Below are positions 7,827-16,420 of a stretch of DNA of 64,000 bases, one piece after another. This DNA comes from a virus. The position numbers and the translations under genes are program-made. The notes under the pieces were generated by a model. It made no database searches. It was not told where the DNA came from and worked only from the letters and a program-made list of their open reading frames with translations. Numbering within the stretch: position 1 is the stretch's first letter; every line of letters begins with the position of its first letter. The DNA is taken from positions 1-64,000 of IMG/VR virus record IMGVR_UViG_3300042298_000319. The stretch is one strand, 5' to 3'.

Positions 7827-8239
7827 TGGGAAACAGGTTTGCTAGTGGCAAGAATTCTATTGCGGAGTGTGACCGTTGTGGATTTCGTTACAAGCTGAAA
7901 GAACTGAAGAAGCTAACGATTAAAACCAAACAGGTTTCGATTAAAGTATGTCATACCTGTTGGGAACAAGATCATCCGCAGTTACAGTTAGGGATGTACC
8001 CAGTGCAAGACCCGCAAGCTGTTCGGGAGCCAAGACCGGATTTAAGTTACCGCCAAGCTGGTTATACCGGATTGCAGCTGACGTTGAACACTGATTTTGG
8101 CGACCCTTCGGGGGGTAGCCGTATTATTCAGTGGGGGTGGAACCCAGTAGGGTTTGGTAACGGCGGGGATTTTCAACTAGCTATTAATGACCTTGTAGGT
8201 CTTGGTCAGGTAGGGACAGTAACAGTATCTATTACTTAG
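7826..8239 (+). CDS. Zinc-finger phage protein, putative head-completion role
   Basis: A 137-residue protein. Two CxxC knuckles (CDRCGFRY at about 13-16 and CHTCWE at about 45-48) frame a basic segment, giving a zinc-ribbon-like N-terminal domain. The C-terminal half (GLQLTLNTDFGDP ... VGTVTVSIT) is beta-rich. I recall similar proteins next to adaptor genes in aquatic podoviruses. A structural role is inferred from position only. It overlaps the adaptor stop by 1 base. Confidence 0.65.
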   Translation: MGNRFASGKNSIAECDRCGFRYKLKELKKLTIKTKQVSIKVCHTCWEQDHPQLQLGMYPVQDPQAVREPRPDLSYRQAGYTGLQLTLNTDFGDPSGGSRIIQWGWNPVGFGNGGDFQLAINDLVGLGQVGTVTVSIT

Positions 8240-8248
8240 GAGTAGATT

Positions 8249-8410
8249 ATGGACAGCATGAAGAAAGTGGCTAAGGCGGAAGTCAAAGCACACGAAAAGC
8301 GGATGCACAAAGGTATGGCTAAAGGCGGGGTGACCGGCGAAGCCATGAAGAAGATGGGCCGCAACATGGCTCGTGCTATGAATCAGCGTGGGTCTTCAAG
8401 GAGCCGATAA
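8249..8410 (+). CDS. 53-aa basic phage protein
   Basis: An ATG at 8249 preceded by TTAGGAG, reading to a TAA whose last base begins the next gene's ATG. The product is very basic (HEKRMHKGMAKGGVTGEAMK, then a short helix and SSRSR tail). It carries a KGG element like the 5-6.7 kb cluster. Function unknown. The good ribosome site and coupled stop support it as real despite its size. Confidence 0.7.
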   Translation: MDSMKKVAKAEVKAHEKRMHKGMAKGGVTGEAMKKMGRNMARAMNQRGSSRSR

Positions 8411-8601
8411 TGGAAAAGATTAAATCCGCACCGCCATCGGTGCTTAAATCCTATTCTGGTAAAGACTGCATGAATGAGATGAACATTGGTGCTGGTGTAG
8501 TTACTAAGGGTAACTATAAAGAGCCAAAAACCACTGGTATCAAAATTCGTGGCACAGGCGCAGCAACTAAAGGTTTAATGGCACGAGGCCCAATGGGTTG
8601 A
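8410..8601 (+). CDS. 63-aa Lys/Gly-rich protein
   Basis: Starts on the last base of the preceding stop (TAATG). The product is small, basic and glycine-rich (IKIRGTGAATKGLMARGPMG at the end), without a membrane segment. It sits between a KGG-type miniprotein and an adaptor-like gene. No recognised family. Confidence 0.65.
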   Translation: MEKIKSAPPSVLKSYSGKDCMNEMNIGAGVVTKGNYKEPKTTGIKIRGTGAATKGLMARGPMG

Positions 8602-8609
8602 GGTGAAGC

Positions 8610-9293
8610 GTGAACTACAACGAGTTGTTTATTGCTATAAAAAACTATTTGCAAAACGACTTTCCGTCGAATATATGGACGGATGTCGCGGGTACCGGCA
8701 CGACTACATCTAACGGCACGGAGCAGATAGACCTGTTTATTCGACAGGCTGAAACCCGCATTTACAACTCGGTTCAGCTACCTGTCCAACGAAAAAATGT
8801 TACTGGTACAACTACCTTGGGGAACAAGTATTTGTCTCTCCCCGCAGATTGGCTATCAAATTATTCTATAGCCGTAGTTACGCCAATTACCGGAGAGTAC
8901 GAATACTTGCTAAATAAGGACGTAAACTTTATTAGGCAAGCTTTTCCTTACCCCGCAGTTTCTGGTAAACCCCAGTATTACGCCGTTTTTGACCAAAACA
9001 CTTATATATTAGGTCCTACGCCTGATGCGGCCTATACCATGGAGATGCACTATAACGCCTACCCTGCGTCTATTGTAGACATAGGCACTTCATGGCTTGG
9101 AAGTAATTTTAGTACTGTCCTTTTATATGGCTCTCTAGTAGAAGCTTATATATTTTTAAAAGGTGAGGCAGACCTTTTGCAAATGTATCAAGCAAACTAT
9201 AACGATGCGCTCAATCAACTGAAACGGTTGTCAGATGGTTTAGACCGTCAAGATGCGTATCGTTCAGGCCAAACTCGTGTTCAAGTAACTTAA
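8610..9293 (+). CDS. Phage adaptor protein (second head-tail joining protein)
   Basis: A 227-residue protein beginning at GTG 8610 with GAGGTGAAG just upstream. N-terminal helices include QIDLFIRQAETRIYNSV, followed by LPADWLSNYSIAVVTP and the hydrophobic VDIGTSWLGSNFSTVLLYGS that I associate with phage adaptor / gp6-like connectors. The C-terminal helix (YNDALNQLKRLSDGLDRQDA) fits that family. It likely forms a ring at the vertex or the start of the tail. Confidence 0.68.
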   Translation: MNYNELFIAIKNYLQNDFPSNIWTDVAGTGTTTSNGTEQIDLFIRQAETRIYNSVQLPVQRKNVTGTTTLGNKYLSLPADWLSNYSIAVVTPITGEYEYLLNKDVNFIRQAFPYPAVSGKPQYYAVFDQNTYILGPTPDAAYTMEMHYNAYPASIVDIGTSWLGSNFSTVLLYGSLVEAYIFLKGEADLLQMYQANYNDALNQLKRLSDGLDRQDAYRSGQTRVQVT

Positions 9294-9302
9294 AGAGGAT
9301 TT

Positions 9303-9593
9303 ATGGCAAGCGCACAAGGCGTCGGAACGGTTGGTCGGTTCATGGTGTACACCACATCAAATCGTGGGCATTCACCAGAAGAACTAGCAGACATGGCGAT
9401 GGAACATATTATTGCTGTGTCAGACACCGCGCCCGAACAAATAAAAATGCAAGCAGAAGCGTACAAGGCAAAACTACATGAAGTGCTTGTTAGGTATATG
9501 AAAAAAGCTGTCGAGCAGGACCGTCTGACCGTGTGTCGCCAGCTTGAGGACTCTGGTCAGGCTCAAATCGCAGATATTGTAAGGAGAATGTAA
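9303..9593 (+). CDS. Conserved small helical phage protein
   Basis: A 96-residue protein. The segment RGHSPEELADMAMEHIIAVS followed by EQIKMQAEAYKAKLHEVLV and KKAVEQDRLTVCRQL is a compact all-helical domain. I recognise it as a recurrent phage hypothetical near structural genes, function unknown. It has an AGAGG site, and its stop shares a base with the next ATG (TAATG). Confidence 0.75.
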   Translation: MASAQGVGTVGRFMVYTTSNRGHSPEELADMAMEHIIAVSDTAPEQIKMQAEAYKAKLHEVLVRYMKKAVEQDRLTVCRQLEDSGQAQIADIVRRM

Positions 9594-10021
9594 TGGCTAT
9601 TACTCAGGCAATGTGCTCGTCTTTCAAAGGCGAGGTTATGCAAGCACTACACGACTTTGATGTTGGTGCTAACGTTTTTAAGCTCGCCTTATACACAAGT
9701 TCGGCTACGTTGGATGCGTCTACTACTGTTTACTCCGCGACTAATGAAGTGCCAAACAGTGGTTCGTATTCTTCTGGTGGTGGCTCACTAACTAATCAGG
9801 GTGTGACAGTGTCTGGCACTACGGGCTTCACAGATTTTTCTGACTTGTCGTTTACATCAGCAACAATCACAGCGCGTGGCGCTTTGATTTACAACAGCAC
9901 TAACGGTGATCGTGCAGTTTGTGTGCTTGATTTCGGTGGCGACAAAACATCGACCGCCGGTACGTTCACCATTATCTTCCCAGCAGCTACCGCGAGTGAT
10001 GCAATCATTCGTATTGCGTAA
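9593..10021 (+). CDS. Beta-rich structural protein
   Basis: A 142-residue protein beginning with a short helix, then Ser/Thr/Gly-rich alternating sequence ending in TFTIIFPAATASDAIIRIA, typical of a small beta-sandwich virion protein. It is coupled to the upstream gene (TAATG) and lies immediately before the fibre region, so an adhesin-base or tail accessory role is plausible. Not recognised further. Confidence 0.6.
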   Translation: MAITQAMCSSFKGEVMQALHDFDVGANVFKLALYTSSATLDASTTVYSATNEVPNSGSYSSGGGSLTNQGVTVSGTTGFTDFSDLSFTSATITARGALIYNSTNGDRAVCVLDFGGDKTSTAGTFTIIFPAATASDAIIRIA

Positions 10022-10030
10022 GGTGGGGTT

Positions 10031-11380
10031 ATGCCGCTTGTCATTGCAGATAGAGTCCTTGAGACAACAACCACTACAGGCACCGGCACGATAACACTTG
10101 CCGGGGCTGAAATTGGGTATCAGTCTTTCTCCGTAGTTGGTGACGGCAATACAACTTACTACACCATTGCTGTAACTGGCGGCACTGATTGGGAAGTAGG
10201 TATCGGTACCTACACCGCGTCAGGTACAACGCTATCTCGTGACACTGTTTTAGCGTCCTCTAATTCCGGGAGCCTTGTTTCGTTTGGTTCTGGAACCAAA
10301 AACGTCTTTGTAACCTATCCCGGTGCTAGAGCGGTGTATTACCAAGCCGCTGGTGGCGTTGTAGTCACAGACAACTCTTCTAACGATGCGCTCCGCATCA
10401 CACAGACAGGCACAGGTAACGCGTTGGTGGTGGAGGATAGTGCTAATCCTGACAGTACGCCATTTGTGGTGGGTGCTGATGGTAAATTGCTGATTGGTGT
10501 TACATCAACTGCTGATGCGCCACCATTACAAGTTAATTCATCTGTTACTTATCCTGTAAATTTTAATGCGTGGAGAGGAACCGGAACGCCCGGAAGCACC
10601 ATAGCCCTTCGTCGCAGCAAATCAGACACAATTGGTACGCAGGCAATAGTTGCTGATGGAGATCAGTATGGGGCTTTAAATTTCTTTGGTAGTGATGGTA
10701 CAAGCTTCGTTAACAGTGCAAGAATTGCGGCAGATGTAGACGGTACTCCCGGCACTAACGATATGCCCGGACGTTTGGTGTTCTTGACCACGGCTGATGG
10801 TGCTAGTAGTCCGACAGAACGGATGCGGATTGATAATGCGGGGAATATGTCATTAGCATCTGGCGGTACGGTTTCTAACCAGCGCGTCCGACTAGCAGGA
10901 AGTTTCACACAAGGCACAACTGGTTCTGGAAATTCATTTGGGTTTATTCAGGCTGGCACGGTACAGAGTGACGTAACAAACTTATTTGTTACTTATAGGT
11001 CTGAGACTAGAACTGCTGCTGCAAGTTTTGCACTTGGTAATTACTGGCACTTTCAAGCATCGCAATTATCTATTGGAGCTGGTTCATCTATATCTTCGCA
11101 AATTGGTTTTTTAGCTGAAAACACATTAACCGGCGCAACTAACAACTACGGCTTCTACTCCGACATCGCTAGTGGTACAGGTCGTTGGAACTTCTATGCG
11201 AATGGTACGGCGGCGAATTACTTCGGTGGAAATACCATCATTAATGGTGCTGTAGGCGTAGGAGCAGCAGGTTCACCAAGTTACGGCACCTCCGGTCAAA
11301 CACTAACTTCTCGCGGTTCGGCTGCTGCACCCGTATGGTCTAACCCCGGCATCATCTCTGCCCTTGTATTTGGTTTATAA
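10031..11380 (+). CDS. Tail fibre protein with shared N-terminal anchor domain
   Basis: A 449-residue protein. Residues 1-105 (PLVIADRVLETTTTTGTGTI ... SGTKNVFVTYPGARAVYY) match in layout the N-terminus of the protein at 12978, so this is probably a virion-attachment module. The middle (NALRITQTGTGNALVVED, VVGADGKLLIGVTSTADAPP, RMRIDNAGNMSLAS) is the repetitive beta-helical type common in phage fibres. There is no C-terminal S74 chaperone. It likely forms a trimeric fibre. Confidence 0.72.
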   Translation: MPLVIADRVLETTTTTGTGTITLAGAEIGYQSFSVVGDGNTTYYTIAVTGGTDWEVGIGTYTASGTTLSRDTVLASSNSGSLVSFGSGTKNVFVTYPGARAVYYQAAGGVVVTDNSSNDALRITQTGTGNALVVEDSANPDSTPFVVGADGKLLIGVTSTADAPPLQVNSSVTYPVNFNAWRGTGTPGSTIALRRSKSDTIGTQAIVADGDQYGALNFFGSDGTSFVNSARIAADVDGTPGTNDMPGRLVFLTTADGASSPTERMRIDNAGNMSLASGGTVSNQRVRLAGSFTQGTTGSGNSFGFIQAGTVQSDVTNLFVTYRSETRTAAASFALGNYWHFQASQLSIGAGSSISSQIGFLAENTLTGATNNYGFYSDIASGTGRWNFYANGTAANYFGGNTIINGAVGVGAAGSPSYGTSGQTLTSRGSAAAPVWSNPGIISALVFGL

Positions 11381-11389
11381 GGAAGCGTC

Positions 11390-11764
11390 ATGGCAAACCC
11401 AAGTATTCTTTCCGCGACTTCCATCATAGGAGAGAACTCGCTAACTTCTCTTACTACGACGGGGGCTACGTCCATTCTGAGTAATGCTGCGTCAAGCAAC
11501 AAGGTGTTCAAACTAAACAGCATTATTGTTTCTAACGTGGACGGTGCGACTCCGGCGGACATTACGATCAACTTCTACAGCGCGGCGGCACTAGGCGGAA
11601 CAGCGTTCCCAATCGTTTCTACGTTGTCTGTCCCTGCGGATTCGTCGGTAATTGTCGTTGATAAAACCACAGGGTTGTACGTAAAAGAAAACCAATCAAT
11701 CGGTGCTACGGCAGGCACCGCAAACGATCTTGTTGTAGTGGCTTCTTGGGAAGAAATTACATGA
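11390..11764 (+). CDS. Small beta-sandwich structural protein
   Basis: A 124-residue protein. The sequence (KVFKLNSIIVSNVDGATPAD ... SSVIVVDKTTGLYVKENQSI) is an alternating beta pattern without charge clusters. It lies between the first fibre and the first polyglycine adhesin, overlapping the latter by ATGA, so it may link fibre and adhesin. No family recognised. Confidence 0.6.
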   Translation: MANPSILSATSIIGENSLTSLTTTGATSILSNAASSNKVFKLNSIIVSNVDGATPADITINFYSAAALGGTAFPIVSTLSVPADSSVIVVDKTTGLYVKENQSIGATAGTANDLVVVASWEEIT

Positions 11765-12723
11765 GTCTTCGTTATATTGGTGGTCGTCTTGTTGGTAGTG
11801 TTGATACCAATACGTCTGGGATAAAAATCCCATCAGGCATTTTTACGCCTAACCAATTAACTGAAGCAGATATTCCAGCAGCCGGTCAACAGGAATACAC
11901 CACCGCAGGTACTTTCTCTTGGGTAGCGCCACTTAACGTCACAAGCGTATCCGCTGTTTGTATTGGTGGGGGTGCAGGCGGTAACTACTCAACTGCGGGT
12001 AACGGTGGTTCGGGTGGTGGCGGTGGTGGATTAGGTTGGAAAAATAACATCGCAGTTGTTCCCGGCACTTCTTATACCGTCATAGTGGGTGTTGGCGGCA
12101 CCAGCTCTTCAACTTCTAACATTTCTGTTACCGGCGCAGGAGGCGATAGTTCCTTTATCAACACCTCGACTGTCAGGGGCGGTGGTGGGGCAGGCCCTTC
12201 TACCTTCCTTGTTGGTGGTACGGGCGGAACCTTTACCGGAGACGGTGGTGGTAATGGTGGAGCAGGGGGCTCTGCTGCGGGGACTACTAGTGCCGGGGGT
12301 GGTGGGGGTGCTGGCGGGTATTCAGGCGCTGGCGGTGCTGGTAGCGCATCAGGCGCAGCAGCAGGCAGCCCCGGAACCGGGGGTGGTGGTGGTGGTGGCG
12401 CGGGGGGAGGCAGCGCAGATACAGGTGGAGGTGGTGGCGGCACTGGCATTTATGGTGAGGGCACAAGCGGGTTTGGTGGGTCTGCTACCGGCGGGGACGG
12501 TGTTGGGGCAGGGGGTGGTTCTGGTGGTGGTAATGGAACCCAGCAATTTACTGGTGCAAACTTTTACGCCACAAACCTACTATCCACCCCCGGTGCCCCC
12601 GGTGGAGGTTCTGCGGGGTCAGATTCCACTGGGCTTGAGATGGCAAACGGCGCAGTAGGCGCGGTGCGTATTATCTGGGGTAAAAATAGAGCGTTTCCTT
12701 CTACTAACACGGGTAATCTGTGA
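11761..12723 (+). CDS. Polyglycine-rich adhesin (first copy)
   Basis: A 320-residue protein starting at the ATG at 11761 (ATGA overlap). About 55 N-terminal residues are followed by a short beta domain (TFSWVAPLNVTSVSAVCIGG) and roughly 200 residues that are mostly Gly with Ser/Ala. It closes with GAVRIIWGKNRAFPSTNTG. Long glycine tracts of this kind form polyglycine-II helix bundles in phage receptor-binding tips (T4-type gp38 adhesins, established). The same layout returns at 14246. The role in host recognition is inferred. Confidence 0.72.
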   Translation: MSLRYIGGRLVGSVDTNTSGIKIPSGIFTPNQLTEADIPAAGQQEYTTAGTFSWVAPLNVTSVSAVCIGGGAGGNYSTAGNGGSGGGGGGLGWKNNIAVVPGTSYTVIVGVGGTSSSTSNISVTGAGGDSSFINTSTVRGGGGAGPSTFLVGGTGGTFTGDGGGNGGAGGSAAGTTSAGGGGGAGGYSGAGGAGSASGAAAGSPGTGGGGGGGAGGGSADTGGGGGGTGIYGEGTSGFGGSATGGDGVGAGGGSGGGNGTQQFTGANFYATNLLSTPGAPGGGSAGSDSTGLEMANGAVGAVRIIWGKNRAFPSTNTGNL

Positions 12724-12977
12724 TGGAACTGTATATTCGTATCGTTGACGGGCAACCGTTTGAGCACCCGATTATGGGCGATAACTTCCGGCAGGCGTTT
12801 CCACATGTTGACGTAAACAACCTGCCACCTGAGTTTGCGCGATTTGAGCGAGTACCTTGCCCTAACCCAGATGAAGGTATGTACCTAGTTGAAGCGACAT
12901 GCACTTATCAGTGGGTTGATGGCATTGTTAAAGATGTATGGCAACTGACGCAAGCGCCTATTCCAACGGAGGCTTAA
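12723..12977 (+). CDS. Small fibre-associated protein
   Basis: An 84-residue soluble protein (MELYIRIVDGQPFEHPIMGD ... VDGIVKDVWQLTQAPIPTEA) that starts on the last base of the adhesin stop (TGATG). Small proteins of this kind beside fibre genes often assist fibre folding or attachment, but no chaperone motif is visible. It separates the two [fibre + adhesin] copies. Confidence 0.65.
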   Translation: MELYIRIVDGQPFEHPIMGDNFRQAFPHVDVNNLPPEFARFERVPCPNPDEGMYLVEATCTYQWVDGIVKDVWQLTQAPIPTEA

Positions 12978-14249
12978 ATGCCGTTTGTTCTTAACGACAG
13001 GGTACTTGAAATATCGACGACAACAGGAACAGTCCCTTTCGTTTTGGGAGGCCCTCCTTCGGGCTACCAATCTTTCTTGTCAGGTATTGGCGGTAGCAAC
13101 ACCACGTTTTATGCAGCGTTTAACACCGTTGCTAATGAATGGGAATTAGGTCTTGGTACATTGAATGCCGGAGCCACAGAACTTACTCGCACAACGATAT
13201 ACAGTAGTTCTAACAGTAACTTAGCGGTTAACTTTTCTGCTGGCACTAAGAATGTCTTTGTAGCTCTACCTTCGTCACAAACGCTTACTGCCAGTCAATC
13301 AAACATTTTTACCGCTGCGCAGACGTTTAGAGCAGCTAGTGCGGTTCGTTCAGAAGCAGCAGCCACACAAGATGCTGTTGTACTTGCTGGACGGGCAGGC
13401 GGCACATCGTCTTATGCAGTAACTATAACTCCTACTACGCTGTCTGCAAACCGCACGCTAACTTTAGCAGACGGGAATACCACATTAGTCGCAGGTACAA
13501 CGGCAGTCCTTGGTACGGCGCAGACATTTACCGCAGCACAGACTTTCCGGGCAGCGAATGCAGTTCGTTCAGAAGCAGCAGCTACACAAGACGCGGTAGT
13601 GTTGGCAGGGCGCGCAGGAGGTACAGGTTCTTTTGCAGTTACTTTGACCCCCACTACGCTTTCTGCCAGTCGCACTCTGACACTTCCCAACGTCACTGAC
13701 ACTGTAGCGACGATTGGAACTGCACAAACATTTACTGCCGCTCAAACATTCCGAGCGGCGAATGCTATTCGTTCGGAAGCAGCTTCTACGCAAGATGCTT
13801 TAGTTGTTGCGGGTAGGGCAGGGGGCACAGGAAGCTTTGCCATTACGCTTACCCCCGATACATTAGCGGCGAATAGAACGTATACGTTTTCAGACCCCGG
13901 CGAAAATGTCACCGTTGGGTATTTAAACATCCCACAGAATTCGGAATCGGCTGATTACACGTTAGTAGCGTCCGATGCTGGAAAGCATATTTTCCATCCC
14001 TCTGCGGATACCACTCCACGAACTTTTACAATTCCAGCAAACGGCACTGTTCCATACGCCATAGGCACAACAATTACTTTTATCAATCAAAACGGAGCAG
14101 GGGCAGTAACCATTGCAATCACCTCCGACACAATGCGATTAGCGGGGTCTGGGGCAACGGGTAGCCGGACTTTGGCGGCTAATGGTATTGCAACATGCAT
14201 AAAAGTCACTAGCACTGAGTGGCTTATTTCTGGGACCGGGCTAACGTGA
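12978..14249 (+). CDS. Tail fibre protein with three internal repeats
   Basis: A 423-residue protein. Residues 1-100 (PFVLNDRVLEISTTTGTVPF ... SAGTKNVFVALPSS) are related to the start of the 10031 protein. Residues about 110-305 hold three copies of a roughly 69-residue unit containing TAAQTFRAANAVRSEAAATQ and DAVVLAGRAGGTGSFAVTL. The C-terminal domain is beta-rich (GTTITFINQNGAGAVTIAIT). It is likely a fibre or spike shaft. Its stop overlaps the next start (GTGA). Confidence 0.72.
   Translation: MPFVLNDRVLEISTTTGTVPFVLGGPPSGYQSFLSGIGGSNTTFYAAFNTVANEWELGLGTLNAGATELTRTTIYSSSNSNLAVNFSAGTKNVFVALPSSQTLTASQSNIFTAAQTFRAASAVRSEAAATQDAVVLAGRAGGTSSYAVTITPTTLSANRTLTLADGNTTLVAGTTAVLGTAQTFTAAQTFRAANAVRSEAAATQDAVVLAGRAGGTGSFAVTLTPTTLSASRTLTLPNVTDTVATIGTAQTFTAAQTFRAANAIRSEAASTQDALVVAGRAGGTGSFAITLTPDTLAANRTYTFSDPGENVTVGYLNIPQNSESADYTLVASDAGKHIFHPSADTTPRTFTIPANGTVPYAIGTTITFINQNGAGAVTIAITSDTMRLAGSGATGSRTLAANGIATCIKVTSTEWLISGTGLT
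13306..13890 (+). repeat. Three tandem coding repeats, about 207 bp each
   Basis: Units begin near 13306, 13516 and 13722. The DNA copies differ at many third positions while the protein stays close, so the repeats are old and kept at protein level rather than freshly duplicated. They form the shaft of the 12978 fibre protein. Confidence 0.8.
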
Positions 14250-15097
14250 GTGGCATTGTTCAAGGATTACTTGCTAGTCTTGGCACGGCGATCCCCGGTC
14301 AGAATGCATATATCGTCCCCGGCACTTACACATGGGTAGCGCCTGAACACGTGTCATCTGTTTCTGTTGTTGCTATAGGTGGTGGCGGTGGCGGTAGCAA
14401 CGGTGCTGGTAGTGGCGGGGCGGGTGGTGGCGGGGGTGGCCTTGGCTGGAAAAACAATATTCCGGTTGTATCCAGACAGTCGTACACGGTTGTTGTTGGC
14501 GTAGCAGGAGCTAGAGGCAACACCGTAGCTAGTGATGGTGGAGATAGCTACTTTATTAGTACTGGAACTGTGTATGGGCAAGGCGGACGCGGAGCAACTA
14601 GCGCACTTGCGGGCGGGGCCGGGGGCACATTTGTAGGTGATGGTGGGGGTAACGGTGGTAGTTCTGGAACCTCGACCACAGCTTCTGCGTCTGGTGGTGG
14701 CGGTGCTGGTGGGTATTCCGGTAACGGCGGGGCAGGCGCTGCTACAGGTCTTGCCGGAGGAAACGGCGCTGGAGGTGGAGCCGGTGGCGGTTCTGCTGGC
14801 GGGTCGTCAGATGCCGCAGGTGCTGGTGGCGGTGTTGGTATTTTAGGTGAAGGCACGTCAGGAACAGGCGGGGCGTTTAGCGGTGCGGATGGTGCACCGG
14901 GTACCGGCGGTTCTGGCGGGGCAAATGGTTCTCCTACTCCGGGGTCAACGGCAAACCCATCCACAGGTGGAGCGTATGGTGGTGGCGGTGGCGGCGCAGA
15001 ACTTTTAAACGAAAACGGCCCCGGCGCAGTAGGTGCAGTGCGTATTATATGGGGTACAGGGCGCTCTTTCCCTGCTACTAATACCGGCGATGTGTAA
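14246..15097 (+). CDS. Polyglycine-rich adhesin (second copy)
   Basis: A 283-residue protein starting at GTG 14246 (GTGA overlap with the fibre stop). It parallels the 11761 protein throughout: TYTWVAPEHVSSVSVVAIGG, then GLGWKNNIPVVSRQSYTVVV, glycine tracts, and the ending GAVRIIWGTGRSFPATNTG. Its N-terminal region is shorter (about 35 against 55 residues). It is probably the distal receptor-binding tip paired with the preceding fibre, an alternative or a partner to the first adhesin. Confidence 0.72.
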   Translation: MSGIVQGLLASLGTAIPGQNAYIVPGTYTWVAPEHVSSVSVVAIGGGGGGSNGAGSGGAGGGGGGLGWKNNIPVVSRQSYTVVVGVAGARGNTVASDGGDSYFISTGTVYGQGGRGATSALAGGAGGTFVGDGGGNGGSSGTSTTASASGGGGAGGYSGNGGAGAATGLAGGNGAGGGAGGGSAGGSSDAAGAGGGVGILGEGTSGTGGAFSGADGAPGTGGSGGANGSPTPGSTANPSTGGAYGGGGGGAELLNENGPGAVGAVRIIWGTGRSFPATNTGDV

Positions 15098-15100
15098 GAA

Positions 15101-16417
15101 ATGCTTGGCTTTACTCCCCTCTCGCAGATACCGTTATCCAGCCTACCTGCGGCGGGAGGGACTAATGTCGCCGTTAATCTCACGGGCGTATTCGGTACTG
15201 GGCAAACAGGCACACTAGATGCGACGGGCACAGCAAATGTCACGCTTACTGGTGTTGTCGGCACGGGTCAAACCGGCACATTAGCCGCTACGGGCGATGC
15301 GCCTGTTGATGTTACAGGCGTATTTGGTACCGGCTTTGTTAACTCTGTAACGGTTGCGGCAAATGCGGATGCTGCGGTTACTAGCGTTACAGGTACGGGT
15401 CAGACAGGAACGCTTGATGCCACCGGCACAGCTAACGTAACTCTTACCGGAGTAGTAGGAACAGGCCAAACTGGTACTGCCACAGTAGCCGGTAGTGCTC
15501 CCGTAGATGTCACCGGGGTGTTTGCTACTGGTTTTGTAAACTCGGTTGCCACTACCGCGAACGCGGATGTGCCCGTTACAGGGGTTACGGGTACCGGTCA
15601 AACAGGCACGGTAACTACCAATTCGGATGGCAATGTAACACTGACAGGGGTTCAAGCCCAAGGTCAGATTGCAGCAAACAATCTCCAAGACGGCACACAG
15701 TTTTTTGGATTTGGCCCGATTGGTAGTGCGCCATATGGCGATGCCTATGAGCGGTACAGCTTTGCGTCAGGTGACGCAAATGTTTCGGTTACAGGCGTAT
15801 TTGCTACAGGCGCAGTTGGTACTGTTGCTACCACCGCAGATGCAAATGTCCCTGTCATCGGCGTTTCTGCGCAGGGACAGATTGGGGACGAAGCCACCTC
15901 TGGTAGCGCCTCTGTTTATGTAGTCGGGGTATTTGGTACAGGGCAAACTGGGACATTAGATGCTACGGGCGATGCAAACGTATCGCTCTCTGGGGTATTT
16001 GCTACTGGCGAAGTTGGGACAGTAACTACGGAAGCGAATTCCGATGTGTCACCAACCGGGGTTTTTGGTACAACTCAGCTTGGGATTGTTACTACAACCG
16101 CCGATGCAAATGTCCCGGTAATTGGTGTACAAGCTACTGGCGCAGTTGGCACTGTAATTGTTGAGCCGGGAGTCCCTGTATTTGTAGTTGGGGTACAGGC
16201 GACGGGTTTCGTTGGTCAGGTCATGATTTGGTCTCAGATCAATGACAACCAAAACCCTGATTGGCAGAACATAAATGATGCGCAAGGGGCGGTATGGGCC
16301 GCAATAAATGACGCCCAATCCCCTGATTGGCAGGACGTAAATAATGCCCAAGGGGGCACTTGGCAAACTATTGATGATGGTAATAATGTGATCTGGCAAG
16401 AGATACCAGATCAGTAA
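15101..16417 (+). CDS. Highly repetitive virion protein with two repeat classes
   Basis: A 438-residue protein. The N-terminal ~375 residues carry about 15 copies of a 23-25-residue unit with core TGVFGTGQTGTLDATGTANV, interrupted once by an insertion (FFGFGPIGSAPYGDAYERYS). The last ~62 residues switch to an 11-residue Trp/Asn/Asp/Gln unit, six tryptophans in register (for example WQNINDAQGAV). No enzyme motif. It is likely an elongated fibre or surface protein. It follows the second adhesin by 3 bp. Confidence 0.7.
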   Translation: MLGFTPLSQIPLSSLPAAGGTNVAVNLTGVFGTGQTGTLDATGTANVTLTGVVGTGQTGTLAATGDAPVDVTGVFGTGFVNSVTVAANADAAVTSVTGTGQTGTLDATGTANVTLTGVVGTGQTGTATVAGSAPVDVTGVFATGFVNSVATTANADVPVTGVTGTGQTGTVTTNSDGNVTLTGVQAQGQIAANNLQDGTQFFGFGPIGSAPYGDAYERYSFASGDANVSVTGVFATGAVGTVATTADANVPVIGVSAQGQIGDEATSGSASVYVVGVFGTGQTGTLDATGDANVSLSGVFATGEVGTVTTEANSDVSPTGVFGTTQLGIVTTTADANVPVIGVQATGAVGTVIVEPGVPVFVVGVQATGFVGQVMIWSQINDNQNPDWQNINDAQGAVWAAINDAQSPDWQDVNNAQGGTWQTIDDGNNVIWQEIPDQ

Positions 16418-16420
16418 ATT

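Noticed and set aside
14548-15264. 238-aa Pro-rich minus-strand frame
   Set aside because: It is the reverse complement of glycine-rich coding repeats (GGN read backwards gives NCC), a known artefact. The same applies to 12072-12449 on the minus strand.
15101-16417. Possible CRISPR-like array because of regular repeats
   Set aside because: Repeats are degenerate at DNA level, in frame, and without unique spacers. They encode protein repeats.
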